This document shows positions 52,916 to 61,610 of a stretch of DNA of 64,000 nucleotides, piece by piece. Source of the DNA: JACKBJ01 sp964549495 (GTDB taxonomy: Bacteria; Chloroflexota; Anaerolineae; Epilineales; Epilineaceae). Positions within the stretch are counted from its first letter, which is position 1. Every line of letters starts with the position of its first letter. Under the pieces are notes generated by a model. It was not told where the DNA came from. It made no database searches and saw only the letters and a program-made list of their open reading frames with translations. The translations under genes were made by a program, and so were the position numbers. Location: positions 1 to 64,000 of the forward strand of contig CAZJWJ010000006.1 in assembly GCA_964549495.1 (NCBI GenBank). Reading direction: 5' to 3'.

Positions 52916-54871
52916 TCAGGGACAGCCCGCCTTGAAGATCAGGCTGTTGAAGAGCGGGTGGTAGGGTTTGCCCGGGTCGACTAGCGAGAGGCAGTTGCGC
53001 GGCGGGTTGTTGGGTCCCGGCGGCAGGTTGGGATTGGCCGGCAGGCCGTAGCCGGCCACCTTGCTCGGGTCGGCCAGCGCGGCGGCGAGCACGGCCGGCG
53101 GCACGCGCTCCCGCGCGGCATCGCTGACGCCAGCGCCGCCGGCCGCGGTGGCCGTCGCCGTGGGTGGCAGGTTGGGCGTGGCCGTCGAGGGTAGACCCGG
53201 CGTGGAGGTCGGAGCCGGGATCGGCGTGTCCGTCGGGCCGGGCAGGGGTGTTGCGGTATTGGTGGGTGCCAGTGTAGGCGTGCCCGGCACGGCAGGGGTT
53301 GCCGTGACCACTCCACCGGTTGGCGTAGGGGGAAGGGTCGATGTGGGAGCAGAGGAGCCGCCGATTCGGAGCAACATCGCCATATGATCCCTTGCGCGCG
53401 GCATGCCCCCGCCCTGGGCGGGGATGCCTGTGTAACTGGTCAGATCCATCGCGGCCGCCTCGGCGATCTCGGTGACCACGACGGCCAGGGGCTGATCGCC
53501 GCGGATGACGGCCTGGCCGTAGGTGCCCGGGGGCAGGCCGGGTAGGTCCGGTGGCCACCACAGCACACCTCCTTCCGCGGGGAGGGTGGCCGCGCAGGCC
53601 GCACCGCAGCTCAGATCGCTGCCGGCCGCGTCGATGGGGGCGATGGTCACGCTGGCCTCTTCACTACCGAGATTCATCACCTGGATCGCCGTCGTCTGCC
53701 GAATCATCGTGCCCGCGCGGTTGAGGAAGTGCGGCAGGTGGACGGTTTGTGCGCCGCGATCGGCCGGCATGGCGTCGTAGGCCTGGGCCAAGGAGCCCGT
53801 CCCAACGCTGCGATCGACGATCGTGGCCACGATGGGGCCGCCAGCCGATTCGAGGATGGCGCTGGCGCTGCAGCCGGCCGGCAGCGGTCCGGTTGCGGGG
53901 GACTGGCTCAAGCGGACCATCTGCCCCGCGCCGATGGAGATCGGGCCCGCGGAGAACTGCTGTCCCCCACAGCTGCCCGCCACACCGAGAAAGCGGAGGC
54001 TCAGCTCGACCGGGTCACTCCCCGGCGCCAAGGCCACGATCTGGCTGTCCAGCGGCGTCGAGCTCGAGTCGCCGGGATCCAAAGGCACTTCGGCGTGGAT
54101 CATCGGGGCGTAGAGCCGATCCGCGGCCTCGTCGGTCACCCATCCCGAAAGCGCATAGGTGCCCTTGTCGCTGTTCTCGATGTCGACGATGTGGCTGACG
54201 ACGATGGGTACATTGGCCGTGATCCGGGCCCAACCGTCGAAGCCGTCCGGCACCGCGGCGAACTCCGCGTTCTTGCCGAGGTCCAGCGTGGCCGAGGTCC
54301 CGGGCCCGATCGAGAAGAGCGATTCCTGTACCGGGCTGCCGTCCGTGCCGAGCAGCTCGAAGGTTGCTTGCGCCTGCTGCGAGGTGTCGGTGTTCTGAAT
54401 GGAGATCAGCGAGGTCTCTGCCATGTGACCTTTCACCACGCCGGGGAGCAGCAGGTCCGTCGCCGGTTCGTGGCTGCCGTACATGATCGCACCACCGGAG
54501 GTTGGCCACTCAGTGCGCGAGATCGTGCCGATGTCGCGATCCGAGCTCAGGATGGCCGCATAGGCGCCGTTCTGAAGCGTGTTCTCGTCGTTCAGGATGA
54601 GCTTGGTGGCGGCGCCAGGTGCCACCGGCGACCGCACGAGCGAGATCGGCGAACCGCCGCGTTGGTTGTAGAGGTCGGCCACCACGGTGGCCGGCTGGCT
54701 GGAATCGAGGTTCTGGATCCAGAGCTGCGAGTTGCCGGCACCCTGGATGCCGGTGGGGCCGGCCAGGGCGGTCGATCCGGTGTCCTCGGGCAGGAGCCAT
54801 GAGCTCGTGGCCAGGATGCCGGCAAGCGCCAGCATGCTAGCGAGGACGAGGGGGGCGCGAAGTTGGGACAT
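52916..54871 (-). CDS. Large secreted repeat protein with Pro/Thr-rich region
   Basis: 651 residues from ATG 54871 (AAGGAG 6 nt upstream); signal peptide VLASMLALAGILATSSWLL. Residues about 40-500 contain repeated beta-sandwich-like units of about 110 residues with a pattern such as LWIQNLDSSQPATVVADLYN, LISIQNTDTSQQAQATFELL and IQVMNLGSEEASVTIAPIDA. A Thr/Pro-rich stretch (about 515-590, TPTLAPTNTATPLPGPTDTP) follows. It ends in a Pro-rich Cys-containing domain (NNPPRNCLSLVDPG, FKAGCP) instead of LPxL. Probably surface-exposed; no enzymatic motif seen. Confidence 0.82.
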   Translation of the reverse strand: MSQLRAPLVLASMLALAGILATSSWLLPEDTGSTALAGPTGIQGAGNSQLWIQNLDSSQPATVVADLYNQRGGSPISLVRSPVAPGAATKLILNDENTLQNGAYAAILSSDRDIGTISRTEWPTSGGAIMYGSHEPATDLLLPGVVKGHMAETSLISIQNTDTSQQAQATFELLGTDGSPVQESLFSIGPGTSATLDLGKNAEFAAVPDGFDGWARITANVPIVVSHIVDIENSDKGTYALSGWVTDEAADRLYAPMIHAEVPLDPGDSSSTPLDSQIVALAPGSDPVELSLRFLGVAGSCGGQQFSAGPISIGAGQMVRLSQSPATGPLPAGCSASAILESAGGPIVATIVDRSVGTGSLAQAYDAMPADRGAQTVHLPHFLNRAGTMIRQTTAIQVMNLGSEEASVTIAPIDAAGSDLSCGAACAATLPAEGGVLWWPPDLPGLPPGTYGQAVIRGDQPLAVVVTEIAEAAAMDLTSYTGIPAQGGGMPRARDHMAMLLRIGGSSAPTSTLPPTPTGGVVTATPAVPGTPTLAPTNTATPLPGPTDTPIPAPTSTPGLPSTATPNLPPTATATAAGGAGVSDAARERVPPAVLAAALADPSKVAGYGLPANPNLPPGPNNPPRNCLSLVDPGKPYHPLFNSLIFKAGCP

Positions 54872-55024
54872 GTCGGTCTCCTTGCAAGATCGGCCTGCGA
54901 ACGGTAGGGGATCCACTGCGGCGGTGCAGTACGCTCGACGTCGAGATGCGCGCCGGGCTTTCAGGGTAAGGGCTCGTCGCCTCGAGGTCCCGGCGGACGG
55001 GAGCGATTGCACCCTGGATCTACC

Positions 55025-56140
55025 TCACCGGCCAAGCCAGGGAAGGAAGGCTCCCGTTTCCGAGGCTAGCACCTCGATCTCCGGGATTTCGAATTCGGCC
55101 TGGATGGGCCGCCGCTCGTGGTCCCGCAGATCGATGCTGGCCGACCGGGCAAGCGGCAGCATGCCCGCGACCTCGGGTCGAAGGCCGACCCGGAAACTCT
55201 GGACTCCCGTGTCGGTGGACGGCACACGCCATTGCAGGCTGCGCCCATCGCCGCGGATCTCGGCCGAGGGCAGCGAGCTGCCCGACACGGCCCGTATTCC
55301 CTCCGGCAGCTCGAGCTGGAGGACGAGGTCGCGCAGGTAGCGACTCTCCAGGAAGCTGGCAACGCGATCCAAGTCCTCATCGAGCCGCGCCGTGTCTTCG
55401 GGCGGGTAGAAGTATCGACCCGAAATGGCCGCCTGGCGTAGACAGGCCGCATCGCAGCGCCCGCTGGCGCATTGCGCCATCAGCAGCATCCCGGAGCGCT
55501 TGGCCTGCCGCGCCGCATCGAGGACGACTTGGCAGCCCGCGGGGCAGCGTCCGTCGGAGACCAGGATCATGATCTCCTGGATGATGGAATCGCTCATCGG
55601 ACGGGCGATCGGAGCGCGTGCTTCGACGAGCATTTCTCTGGCGACGTCGATGCCCAGAGCCAGGTCGGATGCCGATGCTCCGCTGACCACCGGCTCGACG
55701 GTATCCAGACAGGCAAACGCGGCCCGCATCCCGGGCTCCAGCGCGCAACGCGCCTCGATCCTGTCGGCGTAGACTACGACCCCCACCTGCAACTCGGGCT
55801 GGCCGTCGAGGTTCTCGAGCGCTAGACGCAATCGCGCGCGCAGCCTATCGAAGTCGAAGTCCGGATCGCCCTGGCCGGCCGCCGCGTCGACGACCAAGGC
55901 GATATGGGTGGCCGTGTACTCCTCGGGGCAGTCGATGTCGGCGACGAAGGAAGCGGTGACCGTCTCGCCGAGCGCGACCTGATCCGGCCGGGCGTACAGG
56001 TCCGCCTCGATCCGGCACGGGCTGGGGTCGTTCTGTGCCAGCGCGGCCGGGTGGGAGGGCATGGGTTGCAGCAAGGACAGCAACCCGAGAGCCATTCCGA
56101 ACGTGACCCACTGCCGAACAACTCGAACCATCCTATCCAT
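55025..56140 (-). CDS. Secreted vWA-like protein with degenerate MIDAS and LPWL tail
   Basis: 371 residues; ATG 56140 with GGGGAG upstream; signal peptide VTFGMALGLLSLLQPMP. The vWA fold is visible (THIALVVDAAAGQGDPDF, IMILVSDGRCPAGCQVVLDA, GMLLMAQCASGRCDAACL), but the MIDAS D-x-S-x-S reads Asp85-Ala-Ala-Ala-Gly, so metal coordination is probably lost. Several Cys pairs suggest disulfides. A C-terminal beta domain ends at the very terminus with GAFLPWLGR. It lies divergently from the Crp/Fnr gene and just upstream of the repeat protein at 52916-54871. Confidence 0.83.
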   Translation of the reverse strand: MDRMVRVVRQWVTFGMALGLLSLLQPMPSHPAALAQNDPSPCRIEADLYARPDQVALGETVTASFVADIDCPEEYTATHIALVVDAAAGQGDPDFDFDRLRARLRLALENLDGQPELQVGVVVYADRIEARCALEPGMRAAFACLDTVEPVVSGASASDLALGIDVAREMLVEARAPIARPMSDSIIQEIMILVSDGRCPAGCQVVLDAARQAKRSGMLLMAQCASGRCDAACLRQAAISGRYFYPPEDTARLDEDLDRVASFLESRYLRDLVLQLELPEGIRAVSGSSLPSAEIRGDGRSLQWRVPSTDTGVQSFRVGLRPEVAGMLPLARSASIDLRDHERRPIQAEFEIPEIEVLASETGAFLPWLGR

Positions 56141-56471
56141 GCGCCATCTCCCCTGGTCTCACCGAAGCCGTCGACAAGGCTTGCCGCTCGCGTCATGAAG
56201 CGTCCGATCCGAGCGATGCTTCCGTACAAGACCTTAACCCGCGGCCAGGTCGGAATTGGACAGCCTTGTCAGGTCCGGGGTGGGCCGCCGGGAGTTTGCG
56301 GATTCTGACAGGGCGATACCAGCGTGCCGTCCCATCGCTCACGCCCTGCGCCCGTGGATTCTTGGGGCGGTGTACAATCCGCGTGCGCAGGGATGTCGTG
56401 CGGCCTCGGCTCGACCGGTGTCGCAGTCCGAGATCCGGGGTTCGATCGGATGGTCAGGCGGAGGGGAAGGG
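56141..56471. other. 331-bp divergent intergenic region
   Basis: It lies between the vWA-like gene (minus) and the Crp/Fnr gene (plus). No gene seen. A TACAAT hexamer at 56373-56378 could be the -10 of the regulator gene, but no good -35 stands at the right distance. No symmetrical Crp/Fnr box found. Confidence 0.4.
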
Positions 56472-57206
56472 ATGGCGGATTCGATACGGGAGCGGGCCGA
56501 TTTGCTGAGCGGTGTCGGGGTCTTCCGCGGGCTCGATGCCACGGCCTTGGAGGCCGTGGCTCGAGAGGCTCGGCCCAAGCGCTTGGCGGCTGGCGAGATG
56601 CTCCTGCGCCAGGACGAGCCGGCCGAAGACTTCTATGTGGTTACCGAGGGCCGGATTCGCCTGAGCCAGGTCACGGCCGAGGGGCACCAGGTGATCATGG
56701 GCTTCGTCGGGCCCGGCGGCGGGGTGGGGATCATCGCGGTCTTGGGCCGCATCGGCTACCCGGTCTCGGCCGAGGCGGTGGAGGACAGCGAGGTGCTGGC
56801 CTGGGAGGGCGAGGCCTTCGGCCAGCTCATGCTCGATCACCCGCAGCTGGCCGTCAACGGCATGCGCCTGGTAGCCGGCCGCTTCCGGGTGGTCATGGAC
56901 CAGCTGCGCGAGCTGTCGACCGAGCGGGTCGAGCGCCGCGTGGCGCGGGCCCTGCTGCGGCTGACCGGGCAGACCGGCCGGCGCACCGAGCGCGGCATCC
57001 TGATCGACATGCCGCTCTCGCGCCAGGACCTGGCCGAGATGACCGGCACCACGCTCTTCACCGTCAGCCGGACGATGAAGGCCTGGGAGGAGCGCGGCCT
57101 GGTCCAGTCGGGTCGCAAGGAGATCTGCGTCTGCGATCCCCATGGCCTGACGGTCATCGCCGAGGACCTGGTGGAGGCCGCTGGAGACGACGGGACGAAC
57201 GACTGA
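56472..57206 (+). CDS. Crp/Fnr-family transcriptional regulator
   Basis: 244 residues; ATG 56472 preceded by GGAGGGGAAGG. Cyclic-nucleotide-binding fold: FRGLDATALEAVAREARPKR, MLLRQDEPAEDFYVVTEGRI and VIMGFVGPGGGVGIIAVLG, then the long C-helix. HTH: LSRQDLAEMTGTTLFTVSRT. The recognition helix has FTVSR where FNR has E-x-x-SR. No N-terminal Cys cluster is present, so it is not an Fe-S FNR sensor; the effector is unknown. The vWA gene at 57270 follows 63 nt downstream. A candidate operator of this family lies at 63313-63326. Confidence 0.92.
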   Translation: MADSIRERADLLSGVGVFRGLDATALEAVAREARPKRLAAGEMLLRQDEPAEDFYVVTEGRIRLSQVTAEGHQVIMGFVGPGGGVGIIAVLGRIGYPVSAEAVEDSEVLAWEGEAFGQLMLDHPQLAVNGMRLVAGRFRVVMDQLRELSTERVERRVARALLRLTGQTGRRTERGILIDMPLSRQDLAEMTGTTLFTVSRTMKAWEERGLVQSGRKEICVCDPHGLTVIAEDLVEAAGDDGTND

Positions 57207-57269
57207 CGCGATGGCGGGATGACGGGAAGCCTGCGTGCCGGTCGGGCACCGAGGATGGGGAGGTAGGAC

Positions 57270-59036
57270 ATGAACGCTCGCGGGAAGCGGTGGATTGCCT
57301 ACGCGATCGTCGCGCTGGTCTTGGCGGCCATCGTCGCCGATCTGCTCGGCCCGGAGGCCGGTAGCCGGCCCAGCGCCCATGCCCAAGGCCCGTCCCCCGT
57401 CGATCTCATCCCCATCTCGACCGAGTTCAACAGCCTGATCGGCATCGACCACCATGCGCCGACCGATCGGGTGGTGGTCTCGGTCAACTACGCCACCGGC
57501 CAGCCCTACAACTTCGAGCTGGTGGCCTGGGACGGCAGCCGCACGCAGTTCTCCGAGATCGCCGGGCTGACCGAGGAGATCAAGATCGGCACCGTTTGGC
57601 AGAGCGACTGCACCGGCGGCTTCGAGCCGGGCGAGCTCTTCACCGGTACCGGCGTGCCAGGCGAGATCGCCCGGATCTCCTCCGACGGCAGCCAGATCCA
57701 GCGGCCCTGGGTCAGCCTGCCGGGCGAGGACGGGCTGATGCGCGGCGGCTTGTTCCAGGACCGCTTCTGCGTCTTCGACGGCGACCTGCTGGTGGTGACC
57801 ACGACCGGAGGCGTGTGGCGCATCGATGCCGACGGGCAAGCGGAGCGCCTGGCGGCCCTCGGAGGGCATCTGGAGGGTGTAACCAGCGTTCCGAACGAGC
57901 CCGAGCGCTATGGGCCCTGGGCCGGCCGGCTGCTGACCGGCGACGAGAATCGGAACGAGATCTACGCCGTCGACGCCTCGGGTGCGGTGCATACCGAGCA
58001 GCTCGGCATCGCGCCGGAGGACTTCGACATCGTGCCGCCGCGCACCAACTTCTATGGCATCGACTACGCGGCCAAGCGCATCGTCGGCGTGCCGGCCGAT
58101 GGCTGGCTGGACAAGCTGGGCGACGTGGTCATCGCCCAGGAGAGCGGCCAGCTCTGGGACGTTCGCTGGGACGATGCCGCGGCTGCCTTCCAGGTCAGCT
58201 TGCTGGCCCGGGTCGGCCAGTGGGAGCACGTCACCTTCTCCACCGCCGGCCTGGTCGAGATCCCGACCGCCACGCCGACAGAGGCGCCCAGCCCGACCCC
58301 AGCGCCCAGCGCGACGGCGACGCGACCGCCGACCGCCAGCCCGACGCCCGAGCGGTGGACCATCTACCTGCCCATCCTCTCCGAGCGCAAATGCGAGGAC
58401 CGGCGGCTGGAGCTGGCCCTGGTGTTGGACATGTCGACCAGCATGCGCCGACCGCTGGCCGACGGCCGGCCCAAGCTCGACGCGGTCCTGGAGGCGGCCG
58501 GCACCTTCCTGGACGCCCTGGATTTGGACTCGGGCAGTCAGCGCGCGGCGCTTGCCGGCTTCAACGACCGCGCCTGGACCGCCCAGCCGGCCACGGGAGA
58601 TCGCGCCGCGTTCGAGCGGGCGCTGGCCGCGCTGCCCGAGGGCATGGCCGAGGGCACGCGTCTCGACCTCGCTCTCGAGCAGGGGATCGAGCTGCTGGCC
58701 GGCGCACCGCCCGAGGCCGCCCGCGTGCTGATCCTGTTGACCGACGGTCTGCCCAACCGCGTGCCGACGCCGGTGCCGGCCGGCGGCCAAGAAGCCACCG
58801 TCCTGGCCGTGGCCGAGCGCGCTCGGGCGGCGGGCATCCGCATCTACACCATCGGCGTCGGCCGGCCCGACGCGCCCGAGCTGCCCGACCGCATCGATGC
58901 CGACCTGTTACGCGCCATCGCCGGCGATCCGGTGCGCTACCTCGAGGCCGCCGACGACCGGGCGCTGCGCGAGGCCTGGCGTGCGCTAAGCGTTGCCTTC
59001 TCCTGCCCGGCGGCCGGCATCCGCGATTCTGGCTGA
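57270..59036 (+). CDS. Secreted propeller-like plus vWA protein
   Basis: 588 residues. Signal peptide IAYAIVALVLAAIVADLL at about 9-26. Residues about 40-330 are a beta-propeller-like domain (DRVVVSVNYATGQPYNFEL, GVWRIDADGQAERLAALGG, GVPADGWLDKLGDVVIAQES). A Thr/Pro linker (TATPTEAPSPTPAPSATATR) ends in WTIYLPILSERK. The vWA domain (about 380-585) has an intact MIDAS, VLDMSTSM (Asp387), and ILLTDGLPNR. The architecture parallels the double-vWA protein at 45920: an internal LPxL element followed by a C-terminal vWA. Probably a surface adhesion protein. Confidence 0.87.
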   Translation: MNARGKRWIAYAIVALVLAAIVADLLGPEAGSRPSAHAQGPSPVDLIPISTEFNSLIGIDHHAPTDRVVVSVNYATGQPYNFELVAWDGSRTQFSEIAGLTEEIKIGTVWQSDCTGGFEPGELFTGTGVPGEIARISSDGSQIQRPWVSLPGEDGLMRGGLFQDRFCVFDGDLLVVTTTGGVWRIDADGQAERLAALGGHLEGVTSVPNEPERYGPWAGRLLTGDENRNEIYAVDASGAVHTEQLGIAPEDFDIVPPRTNFYGIDYAAKRIVGVPADGWLDKLGDVVIAQESGQLWDVRWDDAAAAFQVSLLARVGQWEHVTFSTAGLVEIPTATPTEAPSPTPAPSATATRPPTASPTPERWTIYLPILSERKCEDRRLELALVLDMSTSMRRPLADGRPKLDAVLEAAGTFLDALDLDSGSQRAALAGFNDRAWTAQPATGDRAAFERALAALPEGMAEGTRLDLALEQGIELLAGAPPEAARVLILLTDGLPNRVPTPVPAGGQEATVLAVAERARAAGIRIYTIGVGRPDAPELPDRIDADLLRAIAGDPVRYLEAADDRALREAWRALSVAFSCPAAGIRDSG

Positions 59037-59042
59037 GCGGCG

Positions 59043-59639
59043 CTAGCCCGAGGTCCAGACGCGACCGACCCGATCGGTGTAGGCCGTGTAGGCATCGCCG
59101 AAGTGCTCGCGCATCATGGCCTCCTCCGGTCCGATCCGCCCGAACCACAGGGCGGCCGCCGCGAGCAGGCCGCCGGCCGCGACGAGCCCGTTGTGCAGCA
59201 GCAGTGGCTGGGCCAGGCCCCAGACCCACAGCGCGAGGTACATCGGGTGGCGGGTGCGGGCGTAGATGCCGCTCGTGACCAGCTCGTGGTGCTCTCGGAT
59301 CTCCAAGCTCTTGGACCAGTTCGTGCCCAGATCCGCCATGGAGCGCCAGAGGAGGGCCAAACTGAGCGCCAGACCGACGGTGCCGAGCGCAAGGCCCGAC
59401 CCCTGTAGCGATCTGGGCAGGCGATAATCGGCCGCGTCGAGCCAGCCGGTGAAGACGTAGAGCAGCGGCAGGCCGGCCCAGCCGATGCCCAGGACCGCTA
59501 TCGACAGCGACTCCCGCAGGCCGATGCGCCGGTCCACGACCTTGTCGCGGCTGGCGCGCAGCTCATAGGGCATCCGCATCAGGCTGAAGGCCAGCAGGGC
59601 GATCAGATAGATCCAGCGGCCGGCATCGAGATCGGGCAT
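59043..59639 (-). CDS. Isoprenylcysteine carboxylmethyltransferase-like membrane protein
   Basis: 198 residues; ATG 59639 with GGGAG 5 nt upstream. About five membrane helices (IYLIALLAFSLMRMPYELR, LSIAVLGIGWAGLPLLYVF, LALGTVGLALSLALLW, and others). The SAM-binding ICMT/NnrU-type signature is LVTSGIYARTRHPMYLALW, followed by EEAMMREHFGDAYTAY. It probably methylates a membrane substrate. It lies 134 nt after the octaheme cytochrome gene on the same strand and may be the last gene of that operon. It converges with the vWA gene, 6 nt apart. Confidence 0.85.
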   Translation of the reverse strand: MPDLDAGRWIYLIALLAFSLMRMPYELRASRDKVVDRRIGLRESLSIAVLGIGWAGLPLLYVFTGWLDAADYRLPRSLQGSGLALGTVGLALSLALLWRSMADLGTNWSKSLEIREHHELVTSGIYARTRHPMYLALWVWGLAQPLLLHNGLVAAGGLLAAAALWFGRIGPEEAMMREHFGDAYTAYTDRVGRVWTSG

Positions 59640-59773
59640 GCGCGTCTCCCATGGGGGCTCGAGGACTTCGAGGTCGAAGCGGTTAGCGGAAGGGGAAGCG
59701 AACCAGCCGCCTCGGGATCCGAGACGGCCGGACGTGTCGCTTCACGGGCGAACGAGCTGTCGGAGTCTCGCGT

Positions 59774-61579
59774 CTAACCCTCGTCTTCCTCCGAGCCCTC
59801 GTCGCTCTCGTCCTCGTCGCCGCTCTCTTCGGACTCGTCGGTGTCGCCGTCGTCGCCGGTCTCATCGGATGCATCCGCCGCGTCGGCGTCCTCCACATCC
59901 TCCGCGTCCCCCGACTCTTCGACCATCCCCGGAGCGTCCTCGGTCTGGTCGCCGTATCGCTCCTCCATCGCCTCGCGGATGCGCGCGGCCTGGTCCTCGG
60001 CGCCCTCCTCGAACCAGGCGTGCTCGGGGCGGGCCAGGATCTCCTCGATGACCGCATCCACCGAGTCGGCCTCGGCTTCCAGGCCGGCCTCGCGGCTTTC
60101 CTCGAGGATCTCCCGGGCCATGGGGATCAGCTCCATGTAGAAGCGCTCGGCCACCTCGTACATGCCGTGCCAGTGGGTGTAGTCCGGGGCCATCATCGAG
60201 GCGCCGTGGCGGGCGCGCCGGCCCTCGTGGTGCCAGAGGTAGAACCAGGTCCACTCGATCTCCTCGTCGAAGTCGGTGGGTGTGCGCAGCTGGGCGTCCT
60301 TCAGCGCGTTCATGATGGCCAGGCCCGGCTTGGCGAACTTCTCATTGTAGAGGATCACCAGGTCGTCGTACTGGGTGTAGAAGCTGTTGACGTAGTCCGG
60401 CGTGTGGCAATGCGAGCAGACGTCCTTCATGCGCTGGCGCTTGTCGGCGGCCGAGTCGACCACCAGCGCGCGGCGCAGCTCGGGATCCGTCTCGCTGACG
60501 ATGGCGTGGTTCTCGTCGGTGTCCATCACCGCGCTGACCGGCGGGCGGTTGGTCCAGCTGATGCGCTCGCCCGGGTCGTGGGTCACCTTGCCGTCGTTGC
60601 GGCTGTGGCCGGACATGTGGCAGGTGGCGCAGGTGGGCGCGGCGGCGTAGTCCTCGCCCAGCACCCACTCGTCCGCGTCCAGGTTCATGTCGTCCTTCAG
60701 GTCGCGGTAGGCCACGCCGTGCTTGGACTCCTCGTAGATCTCCTTTTGCGGATGATCCGGACCCAGGTGGCATTTGCCGCAGTTCTCGGGCTGGCGGGCG
60801 CGCCGGGGCGAGAAGTCGTGGCGGCTGTGGCAGGCCGAGCAGGAGCCGCGCGAGCCGTCCAAATTCAGCCGGCCGATGCCGGTGTTGGGCCAGGTGCCGG
60901 CGTGGAAGATGGGCCGGCCATCCCGGTCATCCCGCGCGATCTGCGCCAGCACCGCCACGTTGGTCGGCTGCCCGCTCTCGTCCGGAGCCAGATCGTCGAC
61001 CGTGATCATCTCGCCATCCACCGACTGCAAAGCCACCTTCGAGCCATGGCATTGCTGGCAGCCCGAGAAGGCGCTGGCCGTGCCGTTGACCATGTCGACC
61101 TCTTTACCCGGCGTCGGCGAATGCGGGTTGAAGGGCGCCCGCGCGCCCTCGACCGTCTCGGCCAGGTAGTTGTCCAGCGAGGCCAGGATGTTGCCGCCGG
61201 CCGCGTGATGGCTGGCCTCGAACTCGGCCGCCTCGGTCTCATGGCAGCGCGAACAGTCCTTCGGGGTGACGATGGTCGCGATCTGCGCGCCCTCGTGCCA
61301 AAAGCCGTCGGCATCGCCCTCGGCCGCCTGATGGCAGTCGACGCAGGCCACGCCCGACTCGGCATGCGGGCTGCCCTCCCAATGCTCGATGATGCCCGGA
61401 TTCTCCTCGAGGTGGCAGTCGACGCAATCCGCCGAGGCCTCGGGCACCGCCACGGCGGCCTGGCTGAGGCCCACCTCGGCGCGCTTGCGCGCCGTCTCCA
61501 TGTACTGCACCAGGATCAGGGAGAGCAGGAAGAGGCCCGACAGGGCGGCGATGATCCAGCGCTTGGCATCCAGCGACAT
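59774..61579 (-). CDS. Membrane-anchored octaheme cytochrome c of the hydroxylamine oxidoreductase (HAO) family
   Basis: 601 residues. One N-terminal helix (IIAALSGLFLLSLILVQYM) anchors a periplasmic domain with eight CxxCH motifs, at Cys52, 79, 109, 174, 247, 267, 317 and 388. HAO-family segments include SCSACHSRHDFS, CGKCHLGPDHPQKEIYEESK (with the Asp275-His276 pair that corresponds to the catalytic Asp-His of HAO) and YAAAPTCATCHM. A Tyr467 in APDYTHWHG lies in the region of the haem-P460 cross-link, but whether it is that residue needs alignment. The last 55 residues are an almost purely acidic tail. It starts 31 nt after the cytochrome b stop. It may oxidise hydroxylamine or hydrazine, or reduce nitrite or hydroxylamine; the direction is unknown. 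Confidence 0.9.
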   Translation of the reverse strand: MSLDAKRWIIAALSGLFLLSLILVQYMETARKRAEVGLSQAAVAVPEASADCVDCHLEENPGIIEHWEGSPHAESGVACVDCHQAAEGDADGFWHEGAQIATIVTPKDCSRCHETEAAEFEASHHAAGGNILASLDNYLAETVEGARAPFNPHSPTPGKEVDMVNGTASAFSGCQQCHGSKVALQSVDGEMITVDDLAPDESGQPTNVAVLAQIARDDRDGRPIFHAGTWPNTGIGRLNLDGSRGSCSACHSRHDFSPRRARQPENCGKCHLGPDHPQKEIYEESKHGVAYRDLKDDMNLDADEWVLGEDYAAAPTCATCHMSGHSRNDGKVTHDPGERISWTNRPPVSAVMDTDENHAIVSETDPELRRALVVDSAADKRQRMKDVCSHCHTPDYVNSFYTQYDDLVILYNEKFAKPGLAIMNALKDAQLRTPTDFDEEIEWTWFYLWHHEGRRARHGASMMAPDYTHWHGMYEVAERFYMELIPMAREILEESREAGLEAEADSVDAVIEEILARPEHAWFEEGAEDQAARIREAMEERYGDQTEDAPGMVEESGDAEDVEDADAADASDETGDDGDTDESEESGDEDESDEGSEEDEG

Positions 61580-61610
61580 GCTCTTGTCTCCCTCGATCTC
61601 GAATTGCGGA

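Noticed and set aside
58340..58400. Sortase (LPxTG) or PEP-CTERM sorting signal at the LPxL elements
   Set aside because: The Thr-Gly of LPxTG is missing, and no terminal membrane helix with basic end or PEP motif follows.
59774..61579. Evidence for ammonia oxidation (nitrification)
   Set aside because: An HAO-family octaheme alone does not show it; no ammonia monooxygenase, cytochrome c554 or cM552 gene is present.
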